Assembly (NCBI GenBank): GCA_959601025.1
Contig: CAUGOD010000016.1
Location: 1-59,912, forward strand
Direction of reading: 5' to 3'
DNA length: 59,912 nt
Source of the DNA: an uncultured Oscillospiraceae bacterium
GTDB taxonomy: Bacteria; Bacillota; Clostridia; Oscillospirales; Acutalibacteraceae
The stretch's first letter is position 1. Every line of letters starts with the position of its first letter. Below are positions 45,433-53,936 of this stretch, piece by piece. The translations under genes and the position numbers were made by a program. The notes below the pieces were generated by a model. It saw nothing but the letters and a program-made list of their open reading frames with translations. It ran no database searches and was not told where the DNA came from.

Positions 45433-46868
45433 AAACCGAGTATGAGATGGTCATCGGGCTGGAGGTCCACTGCGAGCTGAAAACCAAAACCAAAATTTTC
45501 TGCAGCTGCTCCACCGCCTTCGGGGCGGAACCGAACACCCAGTGCTGCCCGGTCTGCATGGGGATGCCCGGCTCCCTGCCGGTGCTCAACCGGCAGGTGG
45601 TGGAATACGCCGTAAAGGCCGGCATGGCCACGAACTGCACCATTTCCCGCTTTTCCAAGGAGGACCGGAAGAACTACTTCTACCCCGACCTGCCCAAGGC
45701 CTACCAGATTTCCCAGTATGACCTGCCGTTGTGCGAGCACGGCTGGCTCGACATCGAGACGGCGGATGGCGCGAAGCGGATCGGCATCACCCGCATCCAT
45801 ATCGAGGAAGACGCGGGCAAGCTGATCCATGGAGAGGACGGCACCGGCTGCGATTACAACCGCTGTGGCGTGCCTCTGATCGAGATCGTATCCGAGCCGG
45901 ACATCCGCAGCGCCGAGGAGGCCAAAGCCTATGTGCAGAAGCTCCGCGCCATCCTTTTGTACACCGGCGTTTCCGACTGCCGGATGCAGGAAGGCTCCCT
46001 GCGGTGCGACGTCAACCTCTCGGTGCGGAAGAAGGGCGAAAGCCGCTTCGGCACTCGGACCGAAATGAAAAACCTGAATTCCTTCCAGTTCATCGTCAAG
46101 GCGATCGAGTACGAGTACGCCCGGCAGGTGGAGGTGCTGGAGTCCGGCGGCGAGGTGGTGCAGGAGACCCGCCGTTTCGACCAGGCAAGCGGGAAGACGT
46201 ATACAATGCGTACAAAAGAAGACGCCGATGACTACCGGTATTTCCCTGACCCGGATCTTCCCCCCATCGTGCTGGACGAGGAAACCCTCGCCCGGTGGAA
46301 GGCCGATATCCCGGTTTTGCCGGACGAGCGGAAAACAATGTATATCGAGCAGTACGGCCTTTCCCCCCGGGACGCGGAACAACTGGTCGCCGAACAGGCC
46401 GTGGCCGACTATTTTGAAGCCGCGGCGAAGCAGACCGCCTATCCCAAAACGCTGGTGGGCCTGCTGACCACCGAGATTTTCCGGCTGCTGCCGGCAGACA
46501 GCGCCGCTATTCCCATCTCCCCCACCCATCTCGCCCGTCTGGCCGACCTGCTGGGGGAGGAAAAGATCAATTCCGGCACCGGTAAAAAGCTGCTGGGACA
46601 GCTGTGGGAGAAGGACGCCGACCCGGCCGTGCTGGCGGAGGAGCAGAACCTCTGGCAGATCAGCGACGAAAGCGTGCTTCGTCCTCTGGCGCGGGAGGCG
46701 GTGGAGAAAAATCCCCGCTCGGTCGCCGACTACCGCAAGGGAAAGGTACAGGCCATCCAGGCCCTGGTCGGCCAATGCCTGCGCGCCACCGGCGGGCAGG
46801 GAAATCCTCAGATCATCCGCCACCTGCTGGAGCAGGAGCTGGCGGTCAGTACCGAAGAGGAAAAATAA
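45429..46868 (+). CDS. gatB: Asp-tRNA(Asn)/Glu-tRNA(Gln) amidotransferase subunit B
   Basis: 479 residues, normal length. N-terminal cradle MVIGLEVHCELKTKTKIFCSC with the zinc-type cysteines (CSC..CCPVC), the kinase-like site segments KNYFYPDLPKAYQISQYDLPL and RIHIEEDAGKLIH, and a helical plus YqeY-like tail (from about 330) that contacts tRNA. It phosphorylates the misacylated Asp or Glu on tRNA and amidates it. Translation is coupled to gatA by ATGA. Confidence 0.98.
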   Translation: MKTEYEMVIGLEVHCELKTKTKIFCSCSTAFGAEPNTQCCPVCMGMPGSLPVLNRQVVEYAVKAGMATNCTISRFSKEDRKNYFYPDLPKAYQISQYDLPLCEHGWLDIETADGAKRIGITRIHIEEDAGKLIHGEDGTGCDYNRCGVPLIEIVSEPDIRSAEEAKAYVQKLRAILLYTGVSDCRMQEGSLRCDVNLSVRKKGESRFGTRTEMKNLNSFQFIVKAIEYEYARQVEVLESGGEVVQETRRFDQASGKTYTMRTKEDADDYRYFPDPDLPPIVLDEETLARWKADIPVLPDERKTMYIEQYGLSPRDAEQLVAEQAVADYFEAAAKQTAYPKTLVGLLTTEIFRLLPADSAAIPISPTHLARLADLLGEEKINSGTGKKLLGQLWEKDADPAVLAEEQNLWQISDESVLRPLAREAVEKNPRSVADYRKGKVQAIQALVGQCLRATGGQGNPQIIRHLLEQELAVSTEEEK

Positions 46869-46878
46869 ACACGGTACG

Positions 46879-46925
46879 GCAAAGCCGTCCGGAAAGCCGT
46901 TTGCTTTTTGGACGGCTTTGTTTTA
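46879..46925 (+). terminator. Terminator of the aspS-gatC-gatA-gatB operon
   Basis: CAAAGCCGTCC pairs with GGACGGCTTTG around a long loop, followed by TTTTA. Confidence 0.85.
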
Positions 46926-47228
46926 TAGGGAAGGGAAGAAAAATCTGATAACAAGCTAGAACAGCGTGTGGCCATCGGGGAGCTGTGATGTATGTGCGAA
47001 TATATGAACTTGGAGGATTACACGATGGAAAAGCACCTATACGATGAAAAGAACGCTCTTTGGTGTGACCGAACAATTAAAGGAAACTGACGAAATGGCG
47101 TGGGGTGAAAAATACAATATATCCGTAGTGCCGCTATAGAAATGGTAACCCATGCATTGATTTCCATATGATGAAGCAGTAATTCATCAGCAGCCGGCAG
47201 ATAAAGCTCCGCTTTGGGAAAAGATGGT
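46926..47228 (+). pseudogene. Element remnant, possible TnpV-like start
   Basis: No intact gene in about 300 bp of AT-richer DNA. GGAGG precedes an ATG at 47025 that opens MEKHLYDEKNALW and stops after 21 codons. This beginning resembles TnpV-type proteins of Clostridia transposons (a short charged start with YDEKxGLxY). It marks the left edge of an AT-rich insert. Confidence 0.3.
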
Positions 47229-47256
47229 TTGATTCTGGAGTTTTTTATACTATAAT
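47229..47256 (+). promoter_or_regulatory. Promoter of the MmcQ/YjbR gene
   Basis: TTGATT (47229-47234), 16-nt spacer, TATAAT (47251-47256). Confidence 0.65.
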
Positions 47257-47290
47257 AAGAGAATAATACCGACTGCAGGAGGTATAAAAA

Positions 47291-47665
47291 GTGAATATAA
47301 AGCAATTACAACAATTTATCTCAGAAACATACGGAACAGACGCGGAATACCCTTGGATGAAATACCCCCGTTATATGGTGTTTCGTCATAGCAATAATCA
47401 GAAATGGTTTGCTCTAATTATGGATATCTCAAAAGAAAAACTCGGTTTGCCAGAAAAGGAACCCATAGATGTGCTGAATGTTAAATGCGAACCGCTTATA
47501 ATCGGTTCACTTCGAAGGGAGACTGGAATTTACCCTGCATATCATATGAGTAAAACAAGTTGGATTACAGTAGCTTTAGACGGCAGCGTGAGCGATGAAA
47601 AAATCAAATGGCTGCTGGATATGAGTTATCATTTAACGGCGAAAAGGCAAAAAATAAAAAAATAG
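47291..47665 (+). CDS. MmcQ/YjbR family protein
   Basis: 124 residues with the CyaY-like MmcQ/YjbR fold: EYPWMKYPRYMVFRHSNNQKWFALIMDI, VLNVKCEP and YPAYHMSKTSWITVALDG followed by a C-terminal helix (LLDMSYHLTAK). Proteins of this family may bind DNA and often accompany small mobile or resistance genes. A perfect AGGAGGT lies before the GTG start. Codon use is AT-richer than the flanking genes, pointing to acquisition. Confidence 0.9.
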   Translation: MNIKQLQQFISETYGTDAEYPWMKYPRYMVFRHSNNQKWFALIMDISKEKLGLPEKEPIDVLNVKCEPLIIGSLRRETGIYPAYHMSKTSWITVALDGSVSDEKIKWLLDMSYHLTAKRQKIKK

Positions 47666-47702
47666 ATATCGGAATTGTTACCAGAGCGCGCGCATTCTAC
47701 TA

Positions 47703-47749
47703 TTGACAAACTAACGCCATTAGCATTATGATGCTAATGGCGTTAGTTT
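47703..47749. promoter_or_regulatory. Promoter-operator of the TetR-MATE operon
   Basis: TTGACA (47703-47708), 18-nt spacer and TATGAT (47727-47732). A perfect inverted repeat with 19-bp arms (AAACTAACGCCATTAGCAT, 47708-47726, and its complement 47731-47749) around TATG covers the spacer, the -10 box and the start region. A TetR dimer or pair of dimers bound here would block transcription, so autorepression of the efflux operon is likely. Confidence 0.88.
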
Positions 47750-47769
47750 TTGTGTAAGGAGGAGTTACC

Positions 47770-48354
47770 TTGGCTCAAAAGGGAATAAGCAGGGATATTA
47801 TTTTTGCAAAGGCAATTGAAATGATAGAAAGAAATAAAAATCCCGCTATCTCCATGCGGGAACTGGCAGAAGAATTAGAGATTAAAACGCCATCTCTTTA
47901 TAATCATGTGAAAAGCATGAACGAATTATTGATAGACATCAGCCGCTATGCGGCAGAGGAACTAAAACAAACGCAGCTTGCTGCAATAAAGGGAAACCAT
48001 CGAGATGATGCACTTTTCGCATTAGCTGCTGCCTATCGCAGCTTTGCCAAGGAACATATAGGGTTATACAAAGTTACCCTTTCCCTTCCAACCCTGCAAG
48101 GGGACATATTGACGCAAACAGCCGCAGCAATCGCTGAACCTATTTTTTTTGTACTTTCCCAATATGAGCTTAGCGAAGAGCAGTCCATCCATTGGCAGCG
48201 TATTTTGCGTAGTATCATTCATGGCTTTTTATCACAGGAGGAGGCAGGCTTCTTCCAACACTATCCTGTCAGCGTTGAAATCAGCTATCAGGTAGCCATT
48301 CGTTGCTTTTTGACGGGACTTCATGTGGAAATCAAGGGAGATCATGATGCGTAA
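47770..48354 (+). CDS. TetR family regulator of the MATE pump
   Basis: 194 residues. N-terminal TetR helix-turn-helix (SRDIIFAKAIEMIERNKNPAISMRELAEELEIKTPSLYNHVKSMNELL) and a TetR_C/WHG-type ligand domain. It starts with TTG at 47770, 8 nt after AAGGAGGAG. It overlaps the MATE gene by 8 bp and sits under a large palindromic operator, so it is very probably the local repressor, released by a substrate of the pump. Confidence 0.94.
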   Translation: MAQKGISRDIIFAKAIEMIERNKNPAISMRELAEELEIKTPSLYNHVKSMNELLIDISRYAAEELKQTQLAAIKGNHRDDALFALAAAYRSFAKEHIGLYKVTLSLPTLQGDILTQTAAAIAEPIFFVLSQYELSEEQSIHWQRILRSIIHGFLSQEEAGFFQHYPVSVEISYQVAIRCFLTGLHVEIKGDHDA

Positions 48355-49735
48355 CAATGATTCCTTATTTTGCGAAATGCCTGTACGCCGTGCGGTGCTG
48401 TCTTTGGCGGTTCCAACGGTCATCAGCCAGATTATCACGGTCATCTATAATATGGCGGATACTTTTTTTATTGGACAGTTGAACGATCCGAATCAGGTAG
48501 CAGCGGCAACTGTGGCGATGCCAGCCTTTGCCGCTTTAACAGCGCTCTCCAACTTATTTGGTATTGGCGGCGCAAGTAAAATTGCCCGCTGTCTTGGCAA
48601 AAAAGAAAACGAAATAGCAAAAAAGACGGCTGCTTTCAGTATTTGGACTGCACTTGCCGTTGCACTATTCTATGGCATTATCCTTTTTCTGGCAAGGCCG
48701 TGGTTTCTTCCCGTGCTTGGAACCAATACAGAAACTTATGATTTCTGTTCGAGTTATGTGTTTTGGACAATTACCATAGGAGCAATCCCCACGGTTCTGA
48801 ATGCCGGACTGGCGCATCTGATACGCACAGAAGGTTATGCGAAGCAGGCCGGTTTTGGAGTCGCTTTTGGCGGAGTATTAAATATTGCGCTTGACCCAAT
48901 TTTCATTTTTGTTTTCCGCATGGAAATTACAGGCGCAGCCATAGCTACCATGCTTTCCAATACAGCGGCAATGATTTATTTTCTTCTCTTCTTATACAAA
49001 ATACGAAAAAAAACGGTCATAACGCCAAATCCGAAATATTACAGTATTGCGGGTGGTATTCCCGGCGATGTGGTGGTCGGAGGGCTTCCGAGTTTTATCA
49101 TGATGATGTTAGGCTGTCTGTCTAACAGTGTTCTGAACCGTCTTGTAACTTCCTACTCGAATGAAGCAATGGCAGGAATGGGAATCGCAAAAAAAATTGA
49201 CATGATCGCCTTTTCCGTTGCACAGGGAATGACACAGGGAGTACTTCCGCTTATTGCCTATAACTACGCTTCGGACAATCGGAAGCGAATGAGCAAATCC
49301 ATTCGGGTAACGCTTGTATATACTTTAATTATGGCGTGTACCGCAACGCTGACGCTGTTCCTTTTTGCGTCTCCCATCACCAGATGCTTTATCGATAATG
49401 ATGAAACCGTAGCCTATGGCAAACACTTTCTGAAAGTGATTTGTTTTACCTGCCCTTCAACAGCGGTCAATTTTATGATTATTACGGTTTTTCAGGCGAC
49501 AAAGCAAAAAGTACAGCCGCTTATATTATCGCTGCTCCGTAAAGGCAGTCTGGATATTCCCCTTATGATTGCCTTAAATCATTTTATCGGTGTCAATGGC
49601 GTTGCGTGGGCTACGCCGCTGGCAGACTGGCTTGCGCTGATTGTGTCGCTCCTTTTATTCCTACCTTACATAAACAAAATTAAAAATGGGAATGAGTATG
49701 GAGAAGTATGGAGAAAAACAAGTAATAACAGTTGA
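48347..49735 (+). CDS. MATE family multidrug/cation efflux transporter
   Basis: About 462 residues, twelve membrane segments in two related halves (AVLSLAVPTVISQIITVIYNMADTFFIGQL in the first; GGLPSFIMMMLGCLSNSVLN in the second). The family pattern of VNAGLAHLIRTEG-like and GVNGVAWATPLAD loops is present. It exports cationic drugs using an ion gradient. The start at 48347 has AAGGGAG 6 nt upstream; an ATG just before at 48344 is possible. GC content is clearly lower than in the surrounding chromosome. Confidence 0.95.
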   Translation: MRNNDSLFCEMPVRRAVLSLAVPTVISQIITVIYNMADTFFIGQLNDPNQVAAATVAMPAFAALTALSNLFGIGGASKIARCLGKKENEIAKKTAAFSIWTALAVALFYGIILFLARPWFLPVLGTNTETYDFCSSYVFWTITIGAIPTVLNAGLAHLIRTEGYAKQAGFGVAFGGVLNIALDPIFIFVFRMEITGAAIATMLSNTAAMIYFLLFLYKIRKKTVITPNPKYYSIAGGIPGDVVVGGLPSFIMMMLGCLSNSVLNRLVTSYSNEAMAGMGIAKKIDMIAFSVAQGMTQGVLPLIAYNYASDNRKRMSKSIRVTLVYTLIMACTATLTLFLFASPITRCFIDNDETVAYGKHFLKVICFTCPSTAVNFMIITVFQATKQKVQPLILSLLRKGSLDIPLMIALNHFIGVNGVAWATPLADWLALIVSLLLFLPYINKIKNGNEYGEVWRKTSNNS

Positions 49736-49777
49736 ACAAAAGCAAACGAATGGTAAATAAAATCGTTGATTATCTAC

Positions 49778-49815
49778 GCCGCCGTATATGGGCAACACCA
49801 TAGCGGCGGTTTTTC
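49778..49815 (+). terminator. Terminator of the TetR-MATE operon
   Basis: CCGCCG..ATGG pairs with CCAT..CGGCGG around a GCAACA loop, followed by TTTTT. Confidence 0.8.
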
Positions 49816-49820
49816 TTTGC

Positions 49821-49985
49821 CTATCGGCTGTCTTTATCAAAGGATTTCTTTCGTGGCTTCTGTTGTCTGCTCTGCTCCCGTAACTGGCGCAGCTTGTTCC
49901 GGCGGCTTTGCTGACGGAACAGCGCCGTATCAAAAGCGGTAGGGATTTCCCTGTAAGCGCCCCGGTAACTCCCCGCAGGGGCAAA
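49821..49985 (-). pseudogene. C-terminal remnant of a mobile-element protein
   Basis: The minus strand reads FAPAGSYRGAYREIPTAFDT, then ALFRQQSRRNKLRQLREQSR and KPRKKSFDKDSR before a stop at 49821. The basic, Gln/Arg-rich tail resembles C-termini of conjugation or replication proteins from Firmicutes elements. No start remains. With the TnpV-like fragment it brackets the AT-rich insert. Confidence 0.45.
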
Positions 49986-50012
49986 AACAAGGGAAAATAC
50001 TGAAAATTTCTC

Positions 50013-50041
50013 TTGACAAATTTCAGGAAGGTGTGTATACT
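50013..50041 (+). promoter_or_regulatory. Promoter of metY
   Basis: TTGACA (50013-50018), 17-nt spacer, TATACT (50036-50041). The leader to metY is about 195 nt. Confidence 0.88.
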
Positions 50042-50101
50042 CTATTCATACTTAATCGATAGGATTTGTTGCAATTACTTATTGGGAAAGGCCGGGATAT
50101 C

Positions 50102-50161
50102 ATGCAGCAGCGATTGTTACGGCTTCTTCGGTCAAACTCGAGGTTCGGTCGAATGTGTTGA
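50102..50161 (+). CDS. Candidate leader peptide ORF upstream of metY
   Basis: A 19-codon frame, MQQRLLRLLRSNSRFGRMC, lies in the metY leader with AAAGG 10 nt upstream of its ATG. It ends Met-Cys-stop, suggestive for a gene of methionine/cysteine supply. Bases from its end (TTCGGTCG) can pair with CGACCGA at 50182-50188, while GAACGTT just after its stop can pair with AACGTTC at 50194-50200. GGCCGGG before the ATG can also pair with CCCCGGCC at 50170-50177. These competing stems resemble attenuation; no classic SAM-I or T-box motif is present. Confidence 0.45.
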   Translation: MQQRLLRLLRSNSRFGRMC

Positions 50162-50243
50162 ACGTTCTCCCCGGCCTCCTTACGACCGAGAAAACGTTCG
50201 TCCATACATTCCCTTGAAAATCAGAGAAGGAAGGTTATTACCT

Positions 50244-51536
50244 ATGAGCAATACCGAAAATCGTTCCTACCGTTTTGAAACCCTGCAGCTGCATGTCGGG
50301 CAGGAAAACCCCGATCCCGCCACCGGCGCCCGAGCGGTGCCGATTTATCAGACCACCTCCTTTGTATTTGAAAATTCCGCGCAGGCGGCCGCCCGCTTCG
50401 GTCTGTCGGAGGGCGGCAACATCTACGCCCGGCTGATGAACCCGACCAGCGACGTCTTTGAAAAGCGGATCGCCGCGCTGGAAGGCGGCGTCGCCGCCCT
50501 CGCCACAGCCACCGGCGCGGCGGCTGTGACCTACGCGGTACTGAACATCGCCTGCAGCGGGGACCATATCGTAGCCGCCAGCACCCTGTATGGGGGGACC
50601 TACAACCTCTTCGCCCATACACTGGCGGATTACGGCATCGAGACCACCTTCGTCGATCCGGACAAGGAGGGCTCCTTTGAAGCGGCTATCCGGGAGAATA
50701 CCAAGCTGGTGTATATCGAAAGCCTAGGCAACCCGAATTCAAGCCTGATCGACGTCGAGGCAGTCGCGGCGGTCGCTCACCGGCACGGCGTTCCGCTGAT
50801 CGTGGATAACACTTTCGCCACCCCCTACCTTTTCCGTCCGATCGAGCACGGGGCGGACGTGGTGGTGCATTCCGCCACCAAATTTATCGGCGGGCACGGC
50901 ACCGCGCTGGGCGGCGTGATCGTGGACGGCGGCCGGTTCGACTGGAAGCAGAACGACAAGTTCCCCGGCCTGTCCCAACCCAACCCCAGCTACCACGGCG
51001 TGATCTTCGCCGACGCAGTCGGGGCCGCCGCCTATGTCACCAAAATCCGCACCACCCTTCTGCGGGACACAGGCGCCACTCTGGCCCCGCTGCATTCCTT
51101 TCTCTTCCTTCAGGGGCTGGAAACCCTCTCCCTGCGGGTGGAACGGCATGTAGAGAACGCCCTAAAGGTGGTGGAATTTCTGAAAAACCATCCGAAGGTG
51201 GAGCGGGTCAACCATCCCTCCCTGCCGGAAAGCGGTTACCGCGCCCTGTATGAGCGGTATTTCCCGCACGGCGCGGGCTCCATTTTCACCTTTGAGCTGC
51301 GCGGCGGCGCGGACGAGGCCCGGGCCTTTATCGACCGGCTCCAGCTCTTCTCCCTGCTGGCCAATGTGGCGGACGTAAAGTCCCTCGCCATCCATCCGGC
51401 CAGCACCACCCACTCCCAGATGAATGAAGAGGAGCTGGCCGCCTCCGGCATCCGGCCGAACACTATCCGCCTTTCCATTGGCACTGAGCATATCGACGAC
51501 ATTCTCTACGATCTGGACGTCGCCCTGCGCGGCTGA
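50244..51536 (+). CDS. metY: O-acetylhomoserine sulfhydrylase (PLP-dependent)
   Basis: 430 residues, typical for MetY. It makes homocysteine from O-acetylhomoserine and sulfide in the cytosol. Motifs: YQTTSFVFEN, IYARLMNPTSDVFEKRIAALEGG, IVDNTFATPYLFRPIEHGADVVVHSATKFIGGHG (PLP lysine in SATK) and the C-terminal HPASTTHSQMNEEEL. The frame is open far upstream, but the ATG at 50244 has AAGG 9 nt upstream and matches family N-termini. Confidence 0.96.
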   Translation: MSNTENRSYRFETLQLHVGQENPDPATGARAVPIYQTTSFVFENSAQAAARFGLSEGGNIYARLMNPTSDVFEKRIAALEGGVAALATATGAAAVTYAVLNIACSGDHIVAASTLYGGTYNLFAHTLADYGIETTFVDPDKEGSFEAAIRENTKLVYIESLGNPNSSLIDVEAVAAVAHRHGVPLIVDNTFATPYLFRPIEHGADVVVHSATKFIGGHGTALGGVIVDGGRFDWKQNDKFPGLSQPNPSYHGVIFADAVGAAAYVTKIRTTLLRDTGATLAPLHSFLFLQGLETLSLRVERHVENALKVVEFLKNHPKVERVNHPSLPESGYRALYERYFPHGAGSIFTFELRGGADEARAFIDRLQLFSLLANVADVKSLAIHPASTTHSQMNEEELAASGIRPNTIRLSIGTEHIDDILYDLDVALRG

Positions 51537-51553
51537 TTCGGAACAGCCATCGA

Positions 51554-51593
51554 AAAGCCCCTGCACACTGCCGGTACAGTGTGCAGGGGCTTT
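51554..51593. terminator. Bidirectional terminator between metY and capG
   Basis: A perfect 17-bp stem starting AAAGCCCCTGCACACTG, with T residues on both strands. Confidence 0.92.
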
Positions 51594-51625
51594 GTCCGTT
51601 TTGAAAACCCGCGGTGGTCGCGGTT

Positions 51626-52753
51626 TTACCGTTTCAGCCAGACGGTCTGGTTGACGATCTTTGTATAGCTCTGGATCAGCTTGACCACCTTGACCGAAAC
51701 ATTTTCGTCGGCGTAATCCTCCGCCATCACGGTTTCCTCCCCGTTTTCCCGCATGGCGACGGCCAACTCCACCGCCTGCTCCACATCCTCGCCCTTGATG
51801 CCGCCGATCACAACGGTACCCTTGTCCAGCACCTCCGGCCGTTCGGTGGAGGTACGGATCAGCACCCCGGTGAAATGCAGCATCGCGGATTCCTCCGACA
51901 GGGTGCCGCTGTCCGACAGGACGCAGTAGCTGTTCATCTGCAGGTGGTTGTAATCGAAAAAGCCGAATGGCCTGAGATTTTGAACCAGCGGATGAAACTG
52001 GAACTGCCGCTTTTCAATGAACTTCATGGAACGGGGATGGGTGGAATAAATTACCGGCATCCGATACCGCTCGGCGATCCGATTGATCGCGTTCATCAGA
52101 TCGAGGAAATTCTCCTCGTTGTCGATGTTTTCCTCCCGATGGGCGGAAACCAGGATGTATTTTCCCCTCTCCAGCCCCAGCCGCTCCAATACGTCGCTCT
52201 GTTCGATCCGCTCTTTATGCTCCCGCAGCACCTCCCGCATCGGGGAGCCGGTGACAAACATGGTCTTGCCGTCGATTCCCTCCGACAGGAGATACCGGCG
52301 GGAATGCTCGGTATAGGGCAGGTTGATGTCCGAGATATGGTCCACAATCTTGCGGTTGATCATTTCGGAGACGTTCCAGTCCCAGCAGCGGTTCCCCGCC
52401 TCCATATGGAAGATCGGTATCTTCAGCCGCTTGGCCGAGATCGCGGAGAGGGCGGAGTTGGTATCCCCCAGCAGGAGCACCGCGTCGGGGTGCTCCTTTT
52501 CCAAAACCTCATAAGATTTGGCGAGGATATTCCCCATTGTCTCCCCCAGGTTCGCCCCCACGCTGTCCAGATAATAGTCGGGCGCGCGCAGTCCGAGGTC
52601 GTCGAAAAAAACCTGGTTGAGGGTATAGTCCCAGTTTTGGCCGGTATGTACCAGGAGATGGTCAAAATACCGGTCGCAGGCCCGGATGCAGGCCGACAGC
52701 CGGATGATCTCCGGCCGGGTGCCGAGGATGGTCATGACCTTCAGCTTGTTCAT
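51626..52753 (-). CDS. capG: UDP-GlcNAc 2-epimerase family, CapG-type (UDP-FucNAc pathway)
   Basis: 375 residues of the WecB/MnaA fold: MTILGTRPEIIRL, HTGQNWDYTLNQVFF, LLGDTNSALSAISAKRL, FHMEAGNRC and SDSGTLSEESAML. The variant GNRC-WDWNVSEMINRK and its place after capE and capF identify CapG, which inverts C-2 of UDP-N-acetyl-L-pneumosamine to give UDP-N-acetyl-L-fucosamine. GAAAGGCGG precedes the ATG at 52753. Longer readings overlap capF. Confidence 0.93.
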   Translation of the reverse strand: MNKLKVMTILGTRPEIIRLSACIRACDRYFDHLLVHTGQNWDYTLNQVFFDDLGLRAPDYYLDSVGANLGETMGNILAKSYEVLEKEHPDAVLLLGDTNSALSAISAKRLKIPIFHMEAGNRCWDWNVSEMINRKIVDHISDINLPYTEHSRRYLLSEGIDGKTMFVTGSPMREVLREHKERIEQSDVLERLGLERGKYILVSAHREENIDNEENFLDLMNAINRIAERYRMPVIYSTHPRSMKFIEKRQFQFHPLVQNLRPFGFFDYNHLQMNSYCVLSDSGTLSEESAMLHFTGVLIRTSTERPEVLDKGTVVIGGIKGEDVEQAVELAVAMRENGEETVMAEDYADENVSVKVVKLIQSYTKIVNQTVWLKR

Positions 52754-52784
52754 GCGTCGCCGCCTTTCTGCGCGGAGCCCTTCG

Positions 52785-53894
52785 TCAAACGGGCAGGAAA
52801 TAGGTATCCGGATTTTCCGGATCGAACGGTTCATTGGCCCACATAAAGGTGATGAGGTCGGTTTCCCCGACGTTTTCAATGCTGTGGGTATAGCCGGTCG
52901 GGATATCCACCACCGTCAGCGTGTCGCCGTCCACGGGATATTCGAGCACCTCGTCGCTGTCGATGCGGCGGAAACGGATCACGCCCCGACCGCTGACCAC
53001 GAGGAATTTTTCGTTTTTGCTGTGATGCCAGTGGTTGCCCTTCACAACGCCGGGCTTCGCCACGTTCACCGAGAATTGCCCCCGGTCGGCGGTACGCAGA
53101 ATCTCGGTAAAGGAACCCCGAGCATCCTCGTTTTTCTTCAGCGGATAGGCGAAGCCGTCCTCCGGCAGATAGCTCAGATAGGTGCTGTACAGCTTTTTGG
53201 TGAGCGGGTCGCCCATGTCCGGCACCGTAAGGTTGGCCCGGCTCTCCCGGAAGGAGCGAAGGGTTTCCGCCAGCTCTCCCAGCGTGGCCAAATGGGTCAC
53301 CGGCGCCACGCAGAAAGCCCCTTCGCGGGTCTCCTGCCGTTCCAGCGCGCGCAGCAGCTCCGCCACTACGTCATCGATATAGACGAGGGTGAGGGCGGTC
53401 GCCGGGTCGTTTACCGTGATCGGCAGATCGCGGGCAATGTTATGGCAGAAGGTAGCGACCACGCTGTTGTAGTTGGGGCGGCACCACTTCCCAAACACGT
53501 TGGGAAAACGGTAAATCAGCACATCGGCCCCGGTTTCAGCTCCATAGGCGGCGAGCAGCTCCTCCCCCGCCCGCTTGCTGCGGCCATAGGGATTGTCCTG
53601 CGCCGCCTGGATAGAGGACGCCAGCATCACCGGGCAGGGGTTTCTATGGCGGCGGAGAGAATCCAGCAGGGTGGAGGTGAAGCCGGCGTTCCCCCGCATG
53701 AATTCCTCCGGTTCCTGCGGACGGTTCACCCCCGCAAGGTGGAACACGAACGCGCAGTCCGCGCACCAGCCGTCCAGAAGGGACGGATCGGTATCGGTAT
53801 CAAAAGCGAGGACCTCGTCCTGCCCGCGATTCTTCAGCGCGGCGACCAGGTTCCTCCCGATAAACCCCTTCGCGCCGGTCACCAGTATCTTCAT
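52785..53894 (-). CDS. capF: Bifunctional epimerase/reductase CapF with cupin domain
   Basis: 369 residues, the length of staphylococcal CapF. N-terminal SDR reductase (MKILVTGAKGFIGRNLVAAL; YGRSKRAGEELL carries YxxxK) and a C-terminal cupin (KGNHWHHSKNEKFLVVSGRG) that binds metal through histidines. The cupin epimerises C-3 and the SDR then reduces C-4 of the CapE product to UDP-N-acetyl-L-talosamine-type intermediate for CapG. AAAGGA lies 10 nt before the ATG at 53894. Confidence 0.95.
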   Translation of the reverse strand: MKILVTGAKGFIGRNLVAALKNRGQDEVLAFDTDTDPSLLDGWCADCAFVFHLAGVNRPQEPEEFMRGNAGFTSTLLDSLRRHRNPCPVMLASSIQAAQDNPYGRSKRAGEELLAAYGAETGADVLIYRFPNVFGKWCRPNYNSVVATFCHNIARDLPITVNDPATALTLVYIDDVVAELLRALERQETREGAFCVAPVTHLATLGELAETLRSFRESRANLTVPDMGDPLTKKLYSTYLSYLPEDGFAYPLKKNEDARGSFTEILRTADRGQFSVNVAKPGVVKGNHWHHSKNEKFLVVSGRGVIRFRRIDSDEVLEYPVDGDTLTVVDIPTGYTHSIENVGETDLITFMWANEPFDPENPDTYFLPV

Positions 53895-53936
53895 CGTCCG
53901 TTCATCCTTTCGCGCTGGTTGCATCGGCTGATTGCG

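Noticed and set aside
50042..50243. SAM-I riboswitch before metY
   Set aside because: None of the conserved SAM-I core sequences are visible; the leader ORF model fits better.
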